DNA of 64,000 bases from Streptomyces sp. AP-93 (GTDB taxonomy: Bacteria; Actinomycetota; Actinomycetes; Streptomycetales; Streptomycetaceae), in NCBI RefSeq assembly GCF_022808175.1, contig NZ_JALGBX010000011.1:50981-114980 (forward strand). Direction: 5' to 3'. Below, in pieces: positions 1 through 8,470 of this stretch. The position numbers were made by a program, and so were the translations under genes. Numbering within the stretch: the stretch's first letter is position 1; the number at the start of each line of letters is the position of its first letter. The notes beneath the pieces are model-generated. The model made no database searches. It was not told the DNA's origin and saw nothing but the letters and a program-made list of their open reading frames with translations.

Positions 1-632
1 AGCGCCGGGCGGCCGCCGCCTCGGCCGCGCGAGCCGCCGTGCTGGCCCAGACGCTGCCGGCCTCGTACGCGGCCTTCGACGTACTGGAACTCGCCGGGCT
101 GGACCTGCGCTCCCGGCCCTACGAACGCCGGCGCACCCTCCTCGTGGACCTCCTCCTGCCCCTGGGCCCACCGCTCCAGCCGGTCCCCATGACCACGGAC
201 CCGGAGCTGGCGGAGACCTGGTACGAGACCCTGCCCGCCAGCGGCATCGAGGGCCTGGTCGTCAAACGGATGGACCAGCCCTACCCCGCCGGCCGGCGCG
301 GCTGGCAAAAGCTCCGCCACACCAACGTCCGCGACGCGGCGGTGGTCGGCTACACGGGCACCGCCCGCCGCCCGCTCGCGCTCGTCCTGGTCCTGCCGGT
401 CGGAGACGAGACCCCGCTGGTGTCGAGCCCCCTGACCGCGGCGCTACGCACCGAGGTGGCGGCGGCGCTGGCCGGGCGCACCCCGCGCACATCTCAGGGC
501 GCCACCATCACGGCCATCGGCCTCGGCGAGGTCCCCTTCCACCCCCTGGACCCGCCCCTGACGGCCGAGGTCCGCCACACCTCGACCCGCCACCCGCCAC
601 CGGAGGTGCTGCGCCTGCGCACAGACCTGTGA
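1..632 (+). CDS. ATP-dependent DNA ligase, C-terminal part (5' truncated by window)
   Basis: The reading frame is already open at base 3, so the gene begins upstream and only its last ~210 codons are here. The nucleotidyltransferase fold is recognisable: a motif III-like stretch (AAFDVLELAG), motif IV (IEGLVVKR) and motif V (WQKLR). A short OB-fold-like tail follows. Such enzymes seal nicks in duplex DNA through a ligase-AMP intermediate. The catalytic Lys of motif I lies outside the window. Streptomyces carry several small ATP-dependent ligases (LigC/LigD-like) besides the NAD-dependent LigA, and I cannot tell which one this is. It converges on the DUF6479 gene across a short palindrome. Confidence 0.85.
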   Translation, partial: RRAAAASAARAAVLAQTLPASYAAFDVLELAGLDLRSRPYERRRTLLVDLLLPLGPPLQPVPMTTDPELAETWYETLPASGIEGLVVKRMDQPYPAGRRGWQKLRHTNVRDAAVVGYTGTARRPLALVLVLPVGDETPLVSSPLTAALRTEVAAALAGRTPRTSQGATITAIGLGEVPFHPLDPPLTAEVRHTSTRHPPPEVLRLRTDL

Positions 633-654
633 CCCGCGCGGGAGGCGCGGGTCA
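630..654. terminator. Convergent hairpin terminator
   Basis: A perfect 10-bp inverted repeat (TGACCCGCGC / GCGCGGGTCA) with a 5-nt loop begins exactly at the stop codon of the ligase gene. It lies between two convergent genes and has no T-tract, as is common for Streptomyces terminators. Confidence 0.6.
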
Positions 655-697
655 CCGGCCTGTCGGCCTGTCGTCTTGTCGGCGGGTGGTTGCGGGG

Positions 698-1102
698 TCA
701 GTCGTGCGCACCCCGCCCCGAGTTCGGTGGAGCGCCGGGCTGCGGGTGCGGGCCCGGCCCTTCGACGTGCTTGTATCCGGACTCCCGGTCGGCCCTGACC
801 TCCTCCGGATGGATCGAGGTGGTGGAGCCGAAGTTCCCGTAGCCCTGCATCTCGTGCGGGCGCAGGCCACCCTCGGGGATCTCCACGGGGTCACGCTCCT
901 CGCGGACCTCGTAGACCGCGCCGCCGTTGGGCAGGTGGGGCTGGCTCTCGGGTGTGGGCGGCGGGGGCTCCTTGGCCCGGACCCGCTGGCCCAGCTTGAA
1001 GCCGCCGAGGAGAACGCCGACCACGACGAACCCGACGACCAGGAACCAGGCGATGTCGGTCAGGGTTCCGTCCACCGCCATGTAGGTCAGGCTTGTGTCC
1101 AT
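698..1102 (-). CDS. DUF6479 family small membrane protein
   Basis: About 134 residues. An N-terminal transmembrane helix (IAWFLVVGFVVVGVLLGG, about residues 16-33) is followed by a basic segment and a long Pro/Gly-rich hydrophilic tail, the layout of DUF6479 proteins in Streptomyces. Function is unknown. The start at 1102 sits directly behind AGGAGGT, a strong but very close ribosome site. An ATG at 1081 is an alternative, and the frame also stays open up to 1159, but that extension does not look protein-like. The next gene upstream (XdhC-like) reads the same way with a gap of about 65 nt. Confidence 0.7.
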   Translation of the reverse strand: MDTSLTYMAVDGTLTDIAWFLVVGFVVVGVLLGGFKLGQRVRAKEPPPPTPESQPHLPNGGAVYEVREERDPVEIPEGGLRPHEMQGYGNFGSTTSIHPEEVRADRESGYKHVEGPGPHPQPGAPPNSGRGAHD

Positions 1103-1168
1103 ACCTCCTATTTTCCCGCATTCCGCACATTCCACCCGTTTGGGAACGGATCGGCCCAAGAGTCCCCG

Positions 1169-2152
1169 CTATCCCTTAAGGGGCCCATCCGCGTCCCGCA
1201 CCCCACGCACCTCGCGACCCCCGAGGACCGCCAGGATCTCCGCACAGATGGCCAGCGCCGTCTCCGCCGGGGTCTGCCCACCCAGGTCCAGGCCGATCGG
1301 CCCGTGCACCGTCCGCAGCCGCTCCTCGCTCACCCCGGCCGCGAGCAGCCCCTCGCGGCGCCGCGCGGTGGTCTTGCGGGAGCCGAGCGCGCCGACGTAC
1401 GGAATCCCGAGCGCGAGCGCGGTCCGCAGCGTCGGCACGTCGAAGTCCGGATCATGGCTCAGCATCGCCAGACAGGCAGCGTCCCGCCGCGCTCCGAGCA
1501 GCTTCTCGGCCTCAATGACGTCGGTGACGACACTCACCTCCCACCCGAGCAGCCGGGCCTGGGCCTCGATGACCTCGGCCAGCTCCCCGCCCCCGCCGAT
1601 CACGACATACGGAGCCGACGGGTACGCCTCCACGAGCACCAGCCCGGACCCCGCGTACAACGCGTCCCGCCCCGGCCGCCGGGTCCTCAGCAGCTCCCCG
1701 GCCCGCCGCTCGGCGTCACCGGACGGCTGATCGGCCCCCCGCACCACGACGCTGACGGCCTGATCCGCCCGCTCGTTCAGCTGGGTCACGAGCGCGACCC
1801 CGACCCCCTGCCCGAGCAGCTCCCACCACTCACCGGGAATCGAGCTCAGCGGCTGCAACAGCACCTCGGCCTGCCCGCCACACGTCAGCTTGGCCTCAAC
1901 AGCCTCCCCGGCCCCCACGGAAACCTCACACACCCGCGCGGTCTCCCCGCCCCCCATGGCGGCGGCCTCCGCCACCAACTCGGCATCGAACACCCCCCGG
2001 TACAGGGCCCCGACGCACTCCCCGCGCGCATCCACGAGCACGGCCCCGGCCGGATCCCGGGGCCCGAACCCCTGCTCGGTCACGGGCCGCGCCAAAAACC
2101 CGACCCGCCCCTCGGCCACCCACTGCCGCGCCGTCTCCACCAAGTCACGCAT
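1169..2152 (-). CDS. XdhC/CoxI family protein
   Basis: About 327 residues. The N-terminal half has the XdhC/CoxI domain (MRDLVETARQWVAEGR start) and the C-terminal half has a Rossmann-like segment with YVVIGGGGELAEV and LSHDPDFDVP. XdhC proteins bind molybdenum cofactor and insert it into xanthine dehydrogenase-type enzymes. No molybdoenzyme gene is present in this window, so the partner is unknown. The Cys seen in some XdhC proteins for cofactor handling is not obvious. The start at Met 2152 matches the usual family start; the frame is open 13 codons further upstream. The family call is firm; the precise client is not known. Confidence 0.85.
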   Translation of the reverse strand: MRDLVETARQWVAEGRVGFLARPVTEQGFGPRDPAGAVLVDARGECVGALYRGVFDAELVAEAAAMGGGETARVCEVSVGAGEAVEAKLTCGGQAEVLLQPLSSIPGEWWELLGQGVGVALVTQLNERADQAVSVVVRGADQPSGDAERRAGELLRTRRPGRDALYAGSGLVLVEAYPSAPYVVIGGGGELAEVIEAQARLLGWEVSVVTDVIEAEKLLGARRDAACLAMLSHDPDFDVPTLRTALALGIPYVGALGSRKTTARRREGLLAAGVSEERLRTVHGPIGLDLGGQTPAETALAICAEILAVLGGREVRGVRDADGPLKG

Positions 2153-2400
2153 TTCGCGCCGCCCCATCCTCACCGTCAGAGCACGCCACACTCAGCAACG
2201 CCAAGTGGCCTCCCTTCCAACCTACGCACGCCCACCCCCGCCCCCCACCCCCCAAAACCCACAGACCCACCCCCACACCCTTCGTACGGACCACCGGAAC
2301 GGGCGGCCCCGAGCCCGGCCTCGGACGGCCGCTGAACCCGGTCGACGTAAAAGAAGGCGGACCACGGGTGGCTGCCGTGCCGCGCCTCTAGGCTGCCGGG

Positions 2401-4605
2401 ATGACCACCGCCACGCCGCTTCTCCTTGATGTGGACGCCTTCCTTGCCCGAGCCGAAGAGCGGGGCGCCCCGCTGGACGCGCGGGCGGCGGAGGCCGTCC
2501 TCGGCCTGCTGGTCCTGGGCGGGGCCCGCCGCCGGACCGGCCTGCCCGAGCCCACCGAGGAGCTCGCCGAGGAACTGCTCCACCTCCTGCTCCCGCTCTA
2601 CGTCAGCGCCGCCGCGGAAGAACTTCCGGGCTTCGTGGCCGCACTGGTCTCGCTGGCCGACCACACGCACGAGGCCGGCCGCCTCAATGCCAAGCGGCAC
2701 GCGAAGCTCGTGGCCCGGGTGCACGAGCTGGCAGAGGGCTTCGGGCAGGCGATGACGAGCCACGGCCGCCTCACCTGGCCGCGGCTCTACGGGAACCTGG
2801 TGCGCGCCGCGGGAGTTGACGCCAACGACCCCCGGGCGGTGCGCGACTGGCTGGAGACGTTCGCAGCGCTCCCCTACGCCGAGCGGAACGCCGCGCTGGG
2901 CTTCGTAGCCTCCTCGTCCCCGAACGGACCGCTCTCCGAGGCGGCTTATGCGCAGGCGCTGTGCGCGGAACGCTCAAGCCAGGCCCGTCCGCTGCTCACC
3001 GCACGGCTGAATGCCGTGACGACCGCCGGGGTCCCGGACGACGCGCGGGAGGACTGGTACGACGATCAGGCGGGCGTGCTCGCGGACCGCTGGACGGCAG
3101 CCGGGCTCGACACCCTGCTGCGCGGCCGCTTCGCGCACCTGGCGCCGGGCGGCGGCGATGCTCCCGGCCGCCCCCTCCTCGCCCTCGTCGAGGCGATGGC
3201 TGTCCAGCACCTGGAGATGTACGGCGAGGCCCTCGCGCCGATGCCCCCGGCCCCACTGCCGGCCTCCCCCCAGGAGCAGGCCGCGCTGCTGCGTGCCGCC
3301 CCCTTGCCCCAGCTCCTGGCGCGAGCCGCCGCCGACCCGCAGGGTGCGGACGACCGAACGCGCGAACTGGCGCTGGCGAGCGGGTTCCTGGTGCGCCGGG
3401 AGCCGGGCGGTACGCCGAGCGCGGGGCCATCGGCCGAAGCGTGGCGCGACGGCGGCCCCGCCGAGCTGACCGGACTGGCCTTGAACCTATTCGGCGCCCT
3501 GCTGGCACAGCTGGCCGCGGAGGACGAGACCGCCGAACAGTTCGACGGCGAGCACGTGCTGACCCTCTACTTCCTGTCCGAGCGGGCGGGGGCGGCGCAG
3601 TCCGTGGCCCGACTGGCCGCCCTGAACGACATGTGGTTCATCCCGCCGGATCACGAGAGCGGCCCCGACCCGTCCGTCCCGGCCACCGGAGCCTACGAAC
3701 TGCCCGACCCTCAGGGCCTGTCCGCCGTCCTCGGGCTTCCGGCACTCACCGAGTCCGACCGTACGGACCTGATCCCGGGCGCAGCCCGCCTCGCGCGCTT
3801 GATGGACGGCCTGGCCGCCCTGGGCGTCACCGAGCGCACCGGCGATGCCCTCACCCTCACGCCCCTCGGCACCTCCTTGCTGCGCGATGCCCTCCTCCTG
3901 GGCATCGGAGGCGAAGCCGCCGATGTCTTCCCCACTCGGGAGCAGGTGCGTGCCTGGGACGCGGAACGGCTCGTCGCGGGAGCCCAGTGGTGGCCGCAGT
4001 GGGCCGCCCGGCAGACCGTCGCCGACTGGCTGACCGCACACGGCACCCACGGATGGACCCCCTTCTTCGAGGCGCTCTCCGCCGACCGCCCCGAGGAGGA
4101 GCCCGCCAGGCGACGAGCCCTGCTCGCCACTCTGGACGCGACGTCCGTGCCCGACGAGGCCCTGTACGGACTGCTGCCCGACCCGGTCCTGGGCGGCTGG
4201 GCCGAGAACACCCTGCATACACGCGGCCAGGCGGCGCCCGACACCTCCACCGTGCCGCTGTCGGCCCGCGCGGTACACCTGGTCGACGAGCTCGAAGCCG
4301 TACGGCGCACTGCATCCCTCAACCACCGCTTGACGGCGGCCCCGGATCAGGAGGAACCCGATCTCTTCTCCGCGCTCCACGCCGCCTTCGACAAGGCGGC
4401 ATCAACCTGGCCCGGCGGCCCCCCGGCCCTCCTCACCGCCCTCATCGGAGCGGACCCGTACACGGCTGCCTTCCTGGCGCACCAGCTCTCGCACCACCCC
4501 GACCGCACCACGGCCGACCAGGCCCGCCGAGCCTGGCGCGCCTCCCACACCAGCGGCACGAAGAAGCCCGCGAAGCGCGCCGGCGGCAAACGCAAGCGCC
4601 GCTGA
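2401..4605 (+). CDS. Uncharacterised large Streptomyces protein
   Basis: A 734-residue protein rich in Ala, Leu and Glu, apparently all-helical, with no catalytic motif, signal peptide or membrane segment that I can recognise. It ends in a strongly basic tail (KKPAKRAGGKRKRR), suggesting nucleic-acid contact or disordered solvent exposure. The alternating helical texture resembles a solenoid, but I cannot assign HEAT or TPR repeats. Codon use is typical of the chromosome. The ATG follows a GC-rich 250-bp intergenic region without a strong Shine-Dalgarno. It converges on the DUF397 gene, and both stop codons lie in one palindrome. Function unknown. Confidence 0.75.
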   Translation: MTTATPLLLDVDAFLARAEERGAPLDARAAEAVLGLLVLGGARRRTGLPEPTEELAEELLHLLLPLYVSAAAEELPGFVAALVSLADHTHEAGRLNAKRHAKLVARVHELAEGFGQAMTSHGRLTWPRLYGNLVRAAGVDANDPRAVRDWLETFAALPYAERNAALGFVASSSPNGPLSEAAYAQALCAERSSQARPLLTARLNAVTTAGVPDDAREDWYDDQAGVLADRWTAAGLDTLLRGRFAHLAPGGGDAPGRPLLALVEAMAVQHLEMYGEALAPMPPAPLPASPQEQAALLRAAPLPQLLARAAADPQGADDRTRELALASGFLVRREPGGTPSAGPSAEAWRDGGPAELTGLALNLFGALLAQLAAEDETAEQFDGEHVLTLYFLSERAGAAQSVARLAALNDMWFIPPDHESGPDPSVPATGAYELPDPQGLSAVLGLPALTESDRTDLIPGAARLARLMDGLAALGVTERTGDALTLTPLGTSLLRDALLLGIGGEAADVFPTREQVRAWDAERLVAGAQWWPQWAARQTVADWLTAHGTHGWTPFFEALSADRPEEEPARRRALLATLDATSVPDEALYGLLPDPVLGGWAENTLHTRGQAAPDTSTVPLSARAVHLVDELEAVRRTASLNHRLTAAPDQEEPDLFSALHAAFDKAASTWPGGPPALLTALIGADPYTAAFLAHQLSHHPDRTTADQARRAWRASHTSGTKKPAKRAGGKRKRR

Positions 4606-4615
4606 CCGGTCAGCG
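4600..4615. terminator. 16-bp perfect palindrome holding both convergent stop codons
   Basis: CGCTGACCGGTCAGCG is a perfect palindrome. The TGA at 4603-4605 ends the plus-strand gene and the TCA at 4610-4612 is the stop of the minus-strand DUF397 gene. A loopless palindrome is a weak hairpin, so termination here is uncertain. Confidence 0.4.
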
Positions 4616-4816
4616 CACCTGAGTGACGAACGCCTGCCAGGCACCGGGCCCGAACCCGATCACGGGCCCGGCGGGCCGCTTGCTGTCGCGGACAGGGACG
4701 ATGCCGGGGACGTTGTCGGCGACCTCGACACAGTCGCCTTGACCCCCGCTGTAGCTGCTTGTGTGCCATATCGCGGTCTCGTGGACCCCGGTCGTCGAGC
4801 GAACCTCGTTACTCAT
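4610..4816 (-). CDS. DUF397 domain-containing protein
   Basis: A 68-residue protein with the DUF397 signature: WHTSSYSGGQGDCVEVA, a central VPVRDSKRP and a C-terminal AWQAFVTQVR. DUF397 proteins are abundant in Streptomyces and nearly always sit next to an XRE/DUF5753 regulator, as here, with an ATGA overlap (4813-4816). Members of such pairs (for example WhiJ-type loci) are thought to act as small partners or toxin-like effectors restrained by the regulator. The biochemical role is not settled. Confidence 0.92.
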   Translation of the reverse strand: MSNEVRSTTGVHETAIWHTSSYSGGQGDCVEVADNVPGIVPVRDSKRPAGPVIGFGPGAWQAFVTQVR

Positions 4817-5685
4817 GCTCTGTGCTCCTTGGCAACACGCTGGATCAGCGCGAGTGACTCCGTTGGCGGCAATGCTGCCATGCGGGCGTCATCGAAGAGC
4901 CCTCGGTAGCAGGCGACTTCCTGCTCCCGCTCCATCCAGATGTTGCCAGTGGGGGCCTCCGTGAGTACGAGGTCGAGCGAGGCCAACTGCGGGAAACTGA
5001 GCAGCACGTAGGGCCCGTACATGCCCGAGTGGGCGCCGCGTGTGAACGGCAGCACCTGGACCGTGATGTTGGGACGCTCGGCCATGGCCAGCAGGTGCTT
5101 CAACTGTGCGTGCATGATGTCCGGCCCGCCGACCTGTTGGCGTAGCACTCCTTCAGCAAGTACTGCCCAGAACTCCATGGGTTCCGCACCCGCCAGCCGT
5201 TCCTGCCTGGCAAGTCGTACCTGGACGAACCGGTCGATCTCCTCAGCCGTCTGCCAGGCGCGCGATGCCACTGTCACTGCCCGCCCGTACTCCGGAGTCT
5301 GGAGGAGTCCGGGCACCATCTGTACCTGGTAGGTACGGATGCTGTCGCAGATCGACTCCATCTCGATCTGGTCGCGGTACGCATCACTGAGAACGGAGGC
5401 GTACTCGTGCCACCACCCTTCACGGCGTCGACGATTGGCCCTCTGGGCCAGAGCACCCAGCCGTTCCTGGGTTCCGGGATCGGTCACGCTGTAGGCGTCC
5501 ATGAGCGCAACGAGGTCAGGTGTCCGGACCGGCACGTGGCCGTTCTCGATCCGGCTGATCTTTCCGCCAGTGCAGTCAAGAGCCTTCGCCGCAGCGGCGG
5601 TGGTGAGACCCGCTGCCTCGCGCAGGCGCCGGAGGTCGTCGCCGAGTTGGCGACCCAGGACGGTGGAGGGCATCACATTTGGCAT
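4813..5685 (-). CDS. Helix-turn-helix regulator, XRE N-terminus with DUF5753
   Basis: 290 residues. An XRE-type HTH lies near residues 10-65 (GQLGDDLRRLREAAGLTT-like with KISRIENGHVPV recognition region). The rest is a DUF5753 domain, including VQMVPGLLQTPEYGRAV and a C-terminal VLPFTRGAHSGM. These proteins pair with DUF397 partners in development and antibiotic regulation (WhiJ-like). The regulator is upstream and overlaps the DUF397 start by 4 nt, so the two are translationally coupled. It is divergent from the ATPase gene at 5859, and the 173-bp gap probably holds both promoters. Confidence 0.92.
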   Translation of the reverse strand: MPNVMPSTVLGRQLGDDLRRLREAAGLTTAAAAKALDCTGGKISRIENGHVPVRTPDLVALMDAYSVTDPGTQERLGALAQRANRRRREGWWHEYASVLSDAYRDQIEMESICDSIRTYQVQMVPGLLQTPEYGRAVTVASRAWQTAEEIDRFVQVRLARQERLAGAEPMEFWAVLAEGVLRQQVGGPDIMHAQLKHLLAMAERPNITVQVLPFTRGAHSGMYGPYVLLSFPQLASLDLVLTEAPTGNIWMEREQEVACYRGLFDDARMAALPPTESLALIQRVAKEHRA

Positions 5686-5858
5686 AGGTAACTGCCTATC
5701 AGAGCAGGGCGCTTGCGGACATGTGAATCCCCGTATGGGTGAATTAAGAGCCAGCTATCCATTCAACGTTGCGCGGCTACCTGTTCTGCGGGCACCCTCC
5801 TGGTGTCGGTACCTGAGCCCCCGCTCTATCCGGGGGTTCCGACCCTCTGGGAGCTGCC

Positions 5859-6473
5859 ATGGCTGCACTGATCGACGTCTCGTTCCGCCTCTCACGCCGA
5901 CCCCGCAGCGCGCCAAGGGCCCGCGCGGCACTGCACGCCGTACTCGGGGACTGGGGAGCAGGGGGCGACCTCCTCCACACCGCCGAACTCGTCCTCTCCG
6001 AGCTGGTCACCAACGCCCTGCGCGTACCGGTGCCCAGCGACCGCCAGGTCGGCGTACGGATCGCGCACTCCTCGACGGACGCCCTGCTCCGCCTGGAGGT
6101 GAGCGACGCCGGCTCCGGCCGGCCCGAGGTGCGACGAGCCGACGCGGACGAGACCGAGGGGCGCGGCCTCTGGATCGTGGAGGCACTGAGCCTCCGATGG
6201 GGCGTGAGCCCCCGCATGGGCGGCATCGGCAAGACCGTGTGGTCCGAGCTCAAGGCCCCCGCCCTCACGCCCGCCCCCGCGACGCGGGAGATCGCGGCCA
6301 TCGCCGTCCAGGCGGGGCAGTCCGTACGGGCATGGGGCACCTGGCACACGGTCCACGGCGTACGCGCGGAACGGCAGGCGACCGGCGGCCTCGCGGTCGT
6401 ACTCGTACTGGAAGAAGGCCCGCCGCTACGGGTACCGGCCGGAGAACCGCTGGCGGTACGGGCCCGGCCGTGA
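5859..6473 (+). CDS. RsbW-like ATP-binding protein (HATPase_c)
   Basis: 204 residues with a GHKL ATPase fold of the anti-sigma/serine-kinase type: ELVLSELVTNAL (N-box, about residues 43-54), LEVSDAGSGRP (G1-like) and GRGLWIVEALS (G2-like). Streptomyces encode dozens of these proteins; many pair with DUF397/XRE loci and are thought to modulate sigma factors or anti-anti-sigma proteins. The C-terminal ~60 residues beyond the ATPase fold are unassigned. The stop overlaps the GTG start of the Uma2 gene (GTGA), so the two are co-translated. Confidence 0.88.
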   Translation: MAALIDVSFRLSRRPRSAPRARAALHAVLGDWGAGGDLLHTAELVLSELVTNALRVPVPSDRQVGVRIAHSSTDALLRLEVSDAGSGRPEVRRADADETEGRGLWIVEALSLRWGVSPRMGGIGKTVWSELKAPALTPAPATREIAAIAVQAGQSVRAWGTWHTVHGVRAERQATGGLAVVLVLEEGPPLRVPAGEPLAVRARP

Positions 6474-7063
6474 CCGACTCTCCCCGTTACCCCATCCCCG
6501 TCCGACGCGGGCACCTGCGTGAAGCCGCCGAGCGGATCGAGCAGGCCACCGGCATGCGCGTGGAAATCATCGGGGGAACCCTCGTGATGGCCCCGAGCCC
6601 CAGCGGCAAACACGCCGGGATCGTGATCGACCTGCGGGACGCCATCCGTCCGGGCCTCGCCGCCGCGCACGAGGCGTACGAGAACGTGTCGGTCCCCATG
6701 CCCGGAGACCCCGACGACTACGCGACCCCAGGCCTGACCATCGGGCCGCGCGCGTTCAAAGAGGAGGACGCCTGGCTGCTGGACGCCGACGCTGTCGTGC
6801 TCGCCGTAGAAGTGATCTCGCCGAGCGAGCGCCTGAAGGGGATCAACGAGAAGACCGCGTGGTACGCGGCCGCCCGGGTCTCGCACCTCCTCCAGATCGA
6901 CCCGCGCACCGGAACCTGGTCGCTGTTCACCCGCCCCGGGGAGGGCGAGTACAACGGCGTGGTCCACGGCAAGTACGGGGAGTCCGTACCGCTCCCCGAC
7001 GAACTCGGCGGCGACCTGCCCACCTCCGGCCTCCCGGTGTACGGGGTCCGGCCCTCGCAGTGA
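6470..7063 (+). CDS. Uma2 family protein (PD-(D/E)XK nuclease fold)
   Basis: 197 residues, GTG start overlapping the preceding stop. Uma2 features are clear: MRVEIIGGTLVMAPSPSG near the N-terminus, then AVVLAVEVISPSER and NEKTAWYAAARVSHLLQID. These supply the acidic and Glu-x-(Ile/Ser) residues of a restriction-endonuclease fold. Uma2 proteins are widespread and multi-copy in Streptomyces and cyanobacteria, but their DNA substrate and role are not established. Translational coupling with the ATPase suggests a shared regulatory unit. The gene ends 22 bp before the convergent DndB-like gene. Confidence 0.9.
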   Translation: MTDSPRYPIPVRRGHLREAAERIEQATGMRVEIIGGTLVMAPSPSGKHAGIVIDLRDAIRPGLAAAHEAYENVSVPMPGDPDDYATPGLTIGPRAFKEEDAWLLDADAVVLAVEVISPSERLKGINEKTAWYAAARVSHLLQIDPRTGTWSLFTRPGEGEYNGVVHGKYGESVPLPDELGGDLPTSGLPVYGVRPSQ

Positions 7064-7085
7064 CCAAGTCCGTCACGGGCGCCGG

Positions 7086-8318
7086 TTACGCCCCCAGCCC
7101 CCGGATCCGGCGGCCGGCCTCCGTCGCCGGGTAGAGGATCGCGTCGGCGACCCGGCCACCCGAGTCCTTGACGCCCCCGCTGAAGTTGAGCCGTCCGGTG
7201 GTGCCGGTCTTGGCGGCGACTCCGTCCCAGTACACGGGCTCGCGCTCCCACCGGATGTCGGCGAGCAGCCGGTGCAGTTCGTCGGCGGTCATGGCGTGCA
7301 TGGGATCGGCCCACGGCGTGGTGTGGTGCGCGGCGACGCCGATCCCCGCGATGACGGCGGGCGCCGTGATCGCGCCGCGGGCGGTGAAGTGGGGGAGGCG
7401 CTCGGTGATCAGACCGGCCAGCAGCGGGATGAGGGCCCGCTCGACGAGTTCCGCGTCGGTACCGGAGGGGAGGTCCGCCTCCTGCACCGTGTCCGAGGAG
7501 CGGCCCAGGCCGGGGCGGCCGTAGAGCGCGGCGACGACGAGGGCGCGCAGCGCCGAGAGGGTGACGACCTCCGTTGCCGTCTTGCTCACCTGGCGCTTGT
7601 TCGCGTCGACCAGCTTGCTGAACGGTTCGACCCGGCCGTCGACCTCGACCCTGACCACCTCGGTGAGGCGGTGGGTGAGGCGGGTGGCCAGGTCGCGCTG
7701 GTCCATGGACATGGACAGGTTCTTGGAGACGTCGACGCCGAGGACGTTGCGGTCGTGGAAGATCTGCCGGGCGTCGGTGGCGGAGAGCCCGACGTACATC
7801 TCGAAGGGGATGCGGAGCGGCGCCAGCTGGGGGTAGGTCAGCCCGTAGCTGTCGGGGTCGTCGTAGAGGTCGTGCCAGGCGGTCAGCTGGGTCTCGCCGT
7901 CCACGGCGACGACGGTCGCGCCCGGCGCGATGGTGATGGTGCGCAGCCCGGTGCCCGGTACGAGTTCGTCGCTGATGGCGGCCAGCGCGTCGGCGTGCCA
8001 GAAGGTGATCGGCGGGGTCGACCAAGCGTCGCCCCAGGTCCCGGAGAGCCCCGCGGCGATGTACTCCGCGTACGAGCCCGCGTTCTTGCCCTTGGCCGTC
8101 GCCTTCAGCGTGCGCTGCACCTGGGCGCGGATCTCCGCGTGCTGGCGGATCTTGCCGGAAGCCGCCTTGAGTGACTTCGCATCTTCTTCGCGGCGCGGCG
8201 ACGGGACGATCTGGAGCAGTGCGGGGAGGGAGATGGTTCCGACGACGGCGTCCTCGCGGAACGGCATGACGGTGACCTGGGTGCCTTCGACAACGGCGGT
8301 CGGGAGGGAGAGGCGCAA
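7086..8318 (-). CDS. DndB-like protein (DGQHR/ParB-related family)
   Basis: 410 residues resembling the DndB/DGQHR superfamily. A modified core motif VVAVDGETQLTAWHDL lies near residues 137-152, where canonical members have DGQHR. Downstream come IPFEMYVGLSATDARQIFHDRN and a VSKNLSMSMDQRD segment typical of the family. DndB is known as a repressor of phosphorothioation genes; no dndCDE genes are present here. The protein therefore probably serves the adjacent methylase system instead. The start is TTG at 8318, preceded by TGGAG. It is transcribed divergently from the HTH-methylase gene across a 150-bp region with back-to-back promoters. The last Gln/His/Arg of the motif are replaced, so function may differ from DndB. 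Confidence 0.72.
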   Translation of the reverse strand: MRLSLPTAVVEGTQVTVMPFREDAVVGTISLPALLQIVPSPRREEDAKSLKAASGKIRQHAEIRAQVQRTLKATAKGKNAGSYAEYIAAGLSGTWGDAWSTPPITFWHADALAAISDELVPGTGLRTITIAPGATVVAVDGETQLTAWHDLYDDPDSYGLTYPQLAPLRIPFEMYVGLSATDARQIFHDRNVLGVDVSKNLSMSMDQRDLATRLTHRLTEVVRVEVDGRVEPFSKLVDANKRQVSKTATEVVTLSALRALVVAALYGRPGLGRSSDTVQEADLPSGTDAELVERALIPLLAGLITERLPHFTARGAITAPAVIAGIGVAAHHTTPWADPMHAMTADELHRLLADIRWEREPVYWDGVAAKTGTTGRLNFSGGVKDSGGRVADAILYPATEAGRRIRGLGA

Positions 8319-8370
8319 CGGGACTCCAGGGCATGAGTGGTGGGCAGCGCATTCAGCAGCAAGCGTTGAA

Positions 8371-8400
8371 AACGTAGCGGCTGGTTGAAAGCACTGTCAA
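8371..8400 (-). promoter_or_regulatory. Promoter of DndB-like gene
   Basis: On the minus strand a consensus -35 TTGACA (8400-8395) is followed after 18 nt by TACGTT (8376-8371). It lies about 50 bp upstream of the TTG start. Its -35 is only 5 bp from the -35 of the divergent plus-strand promoter. Confidence 0.6.
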
Positions 8401-8405
8401 ACGAC

Positions 8406-8433
8406 TTGACGGGTTTGACGATCGTTGTAGGGT
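8406..8433 (+). promoter_or_regulatory. Promoter of HTH-methylase gene
   Basis: TTGACG (8406-8411), 16-nt spacer, TAGGGT (8428-8433), about 38 bp before the ATG at 8471. The -35 area carries several GTCAA/TTGAC half-sites in inverted orientation (8396-8401 and 8414-8419), a possible shared operator. Confidence 0.55.
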
Positions 8434-8470
8434 GTGAGCTGTTCGCATCCAAGAGGTTCAGGAACCCGCC

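Noticed and set aside
629..2335. Long plus-strand open frame opposite the DUF6479 and XdhC genes
   Set aside because: Antisense shadow of high-GC genes. Its translation is Pro/His/Arg/Gly-rich low complexity with no domain, while the minus strand shows real motifs.
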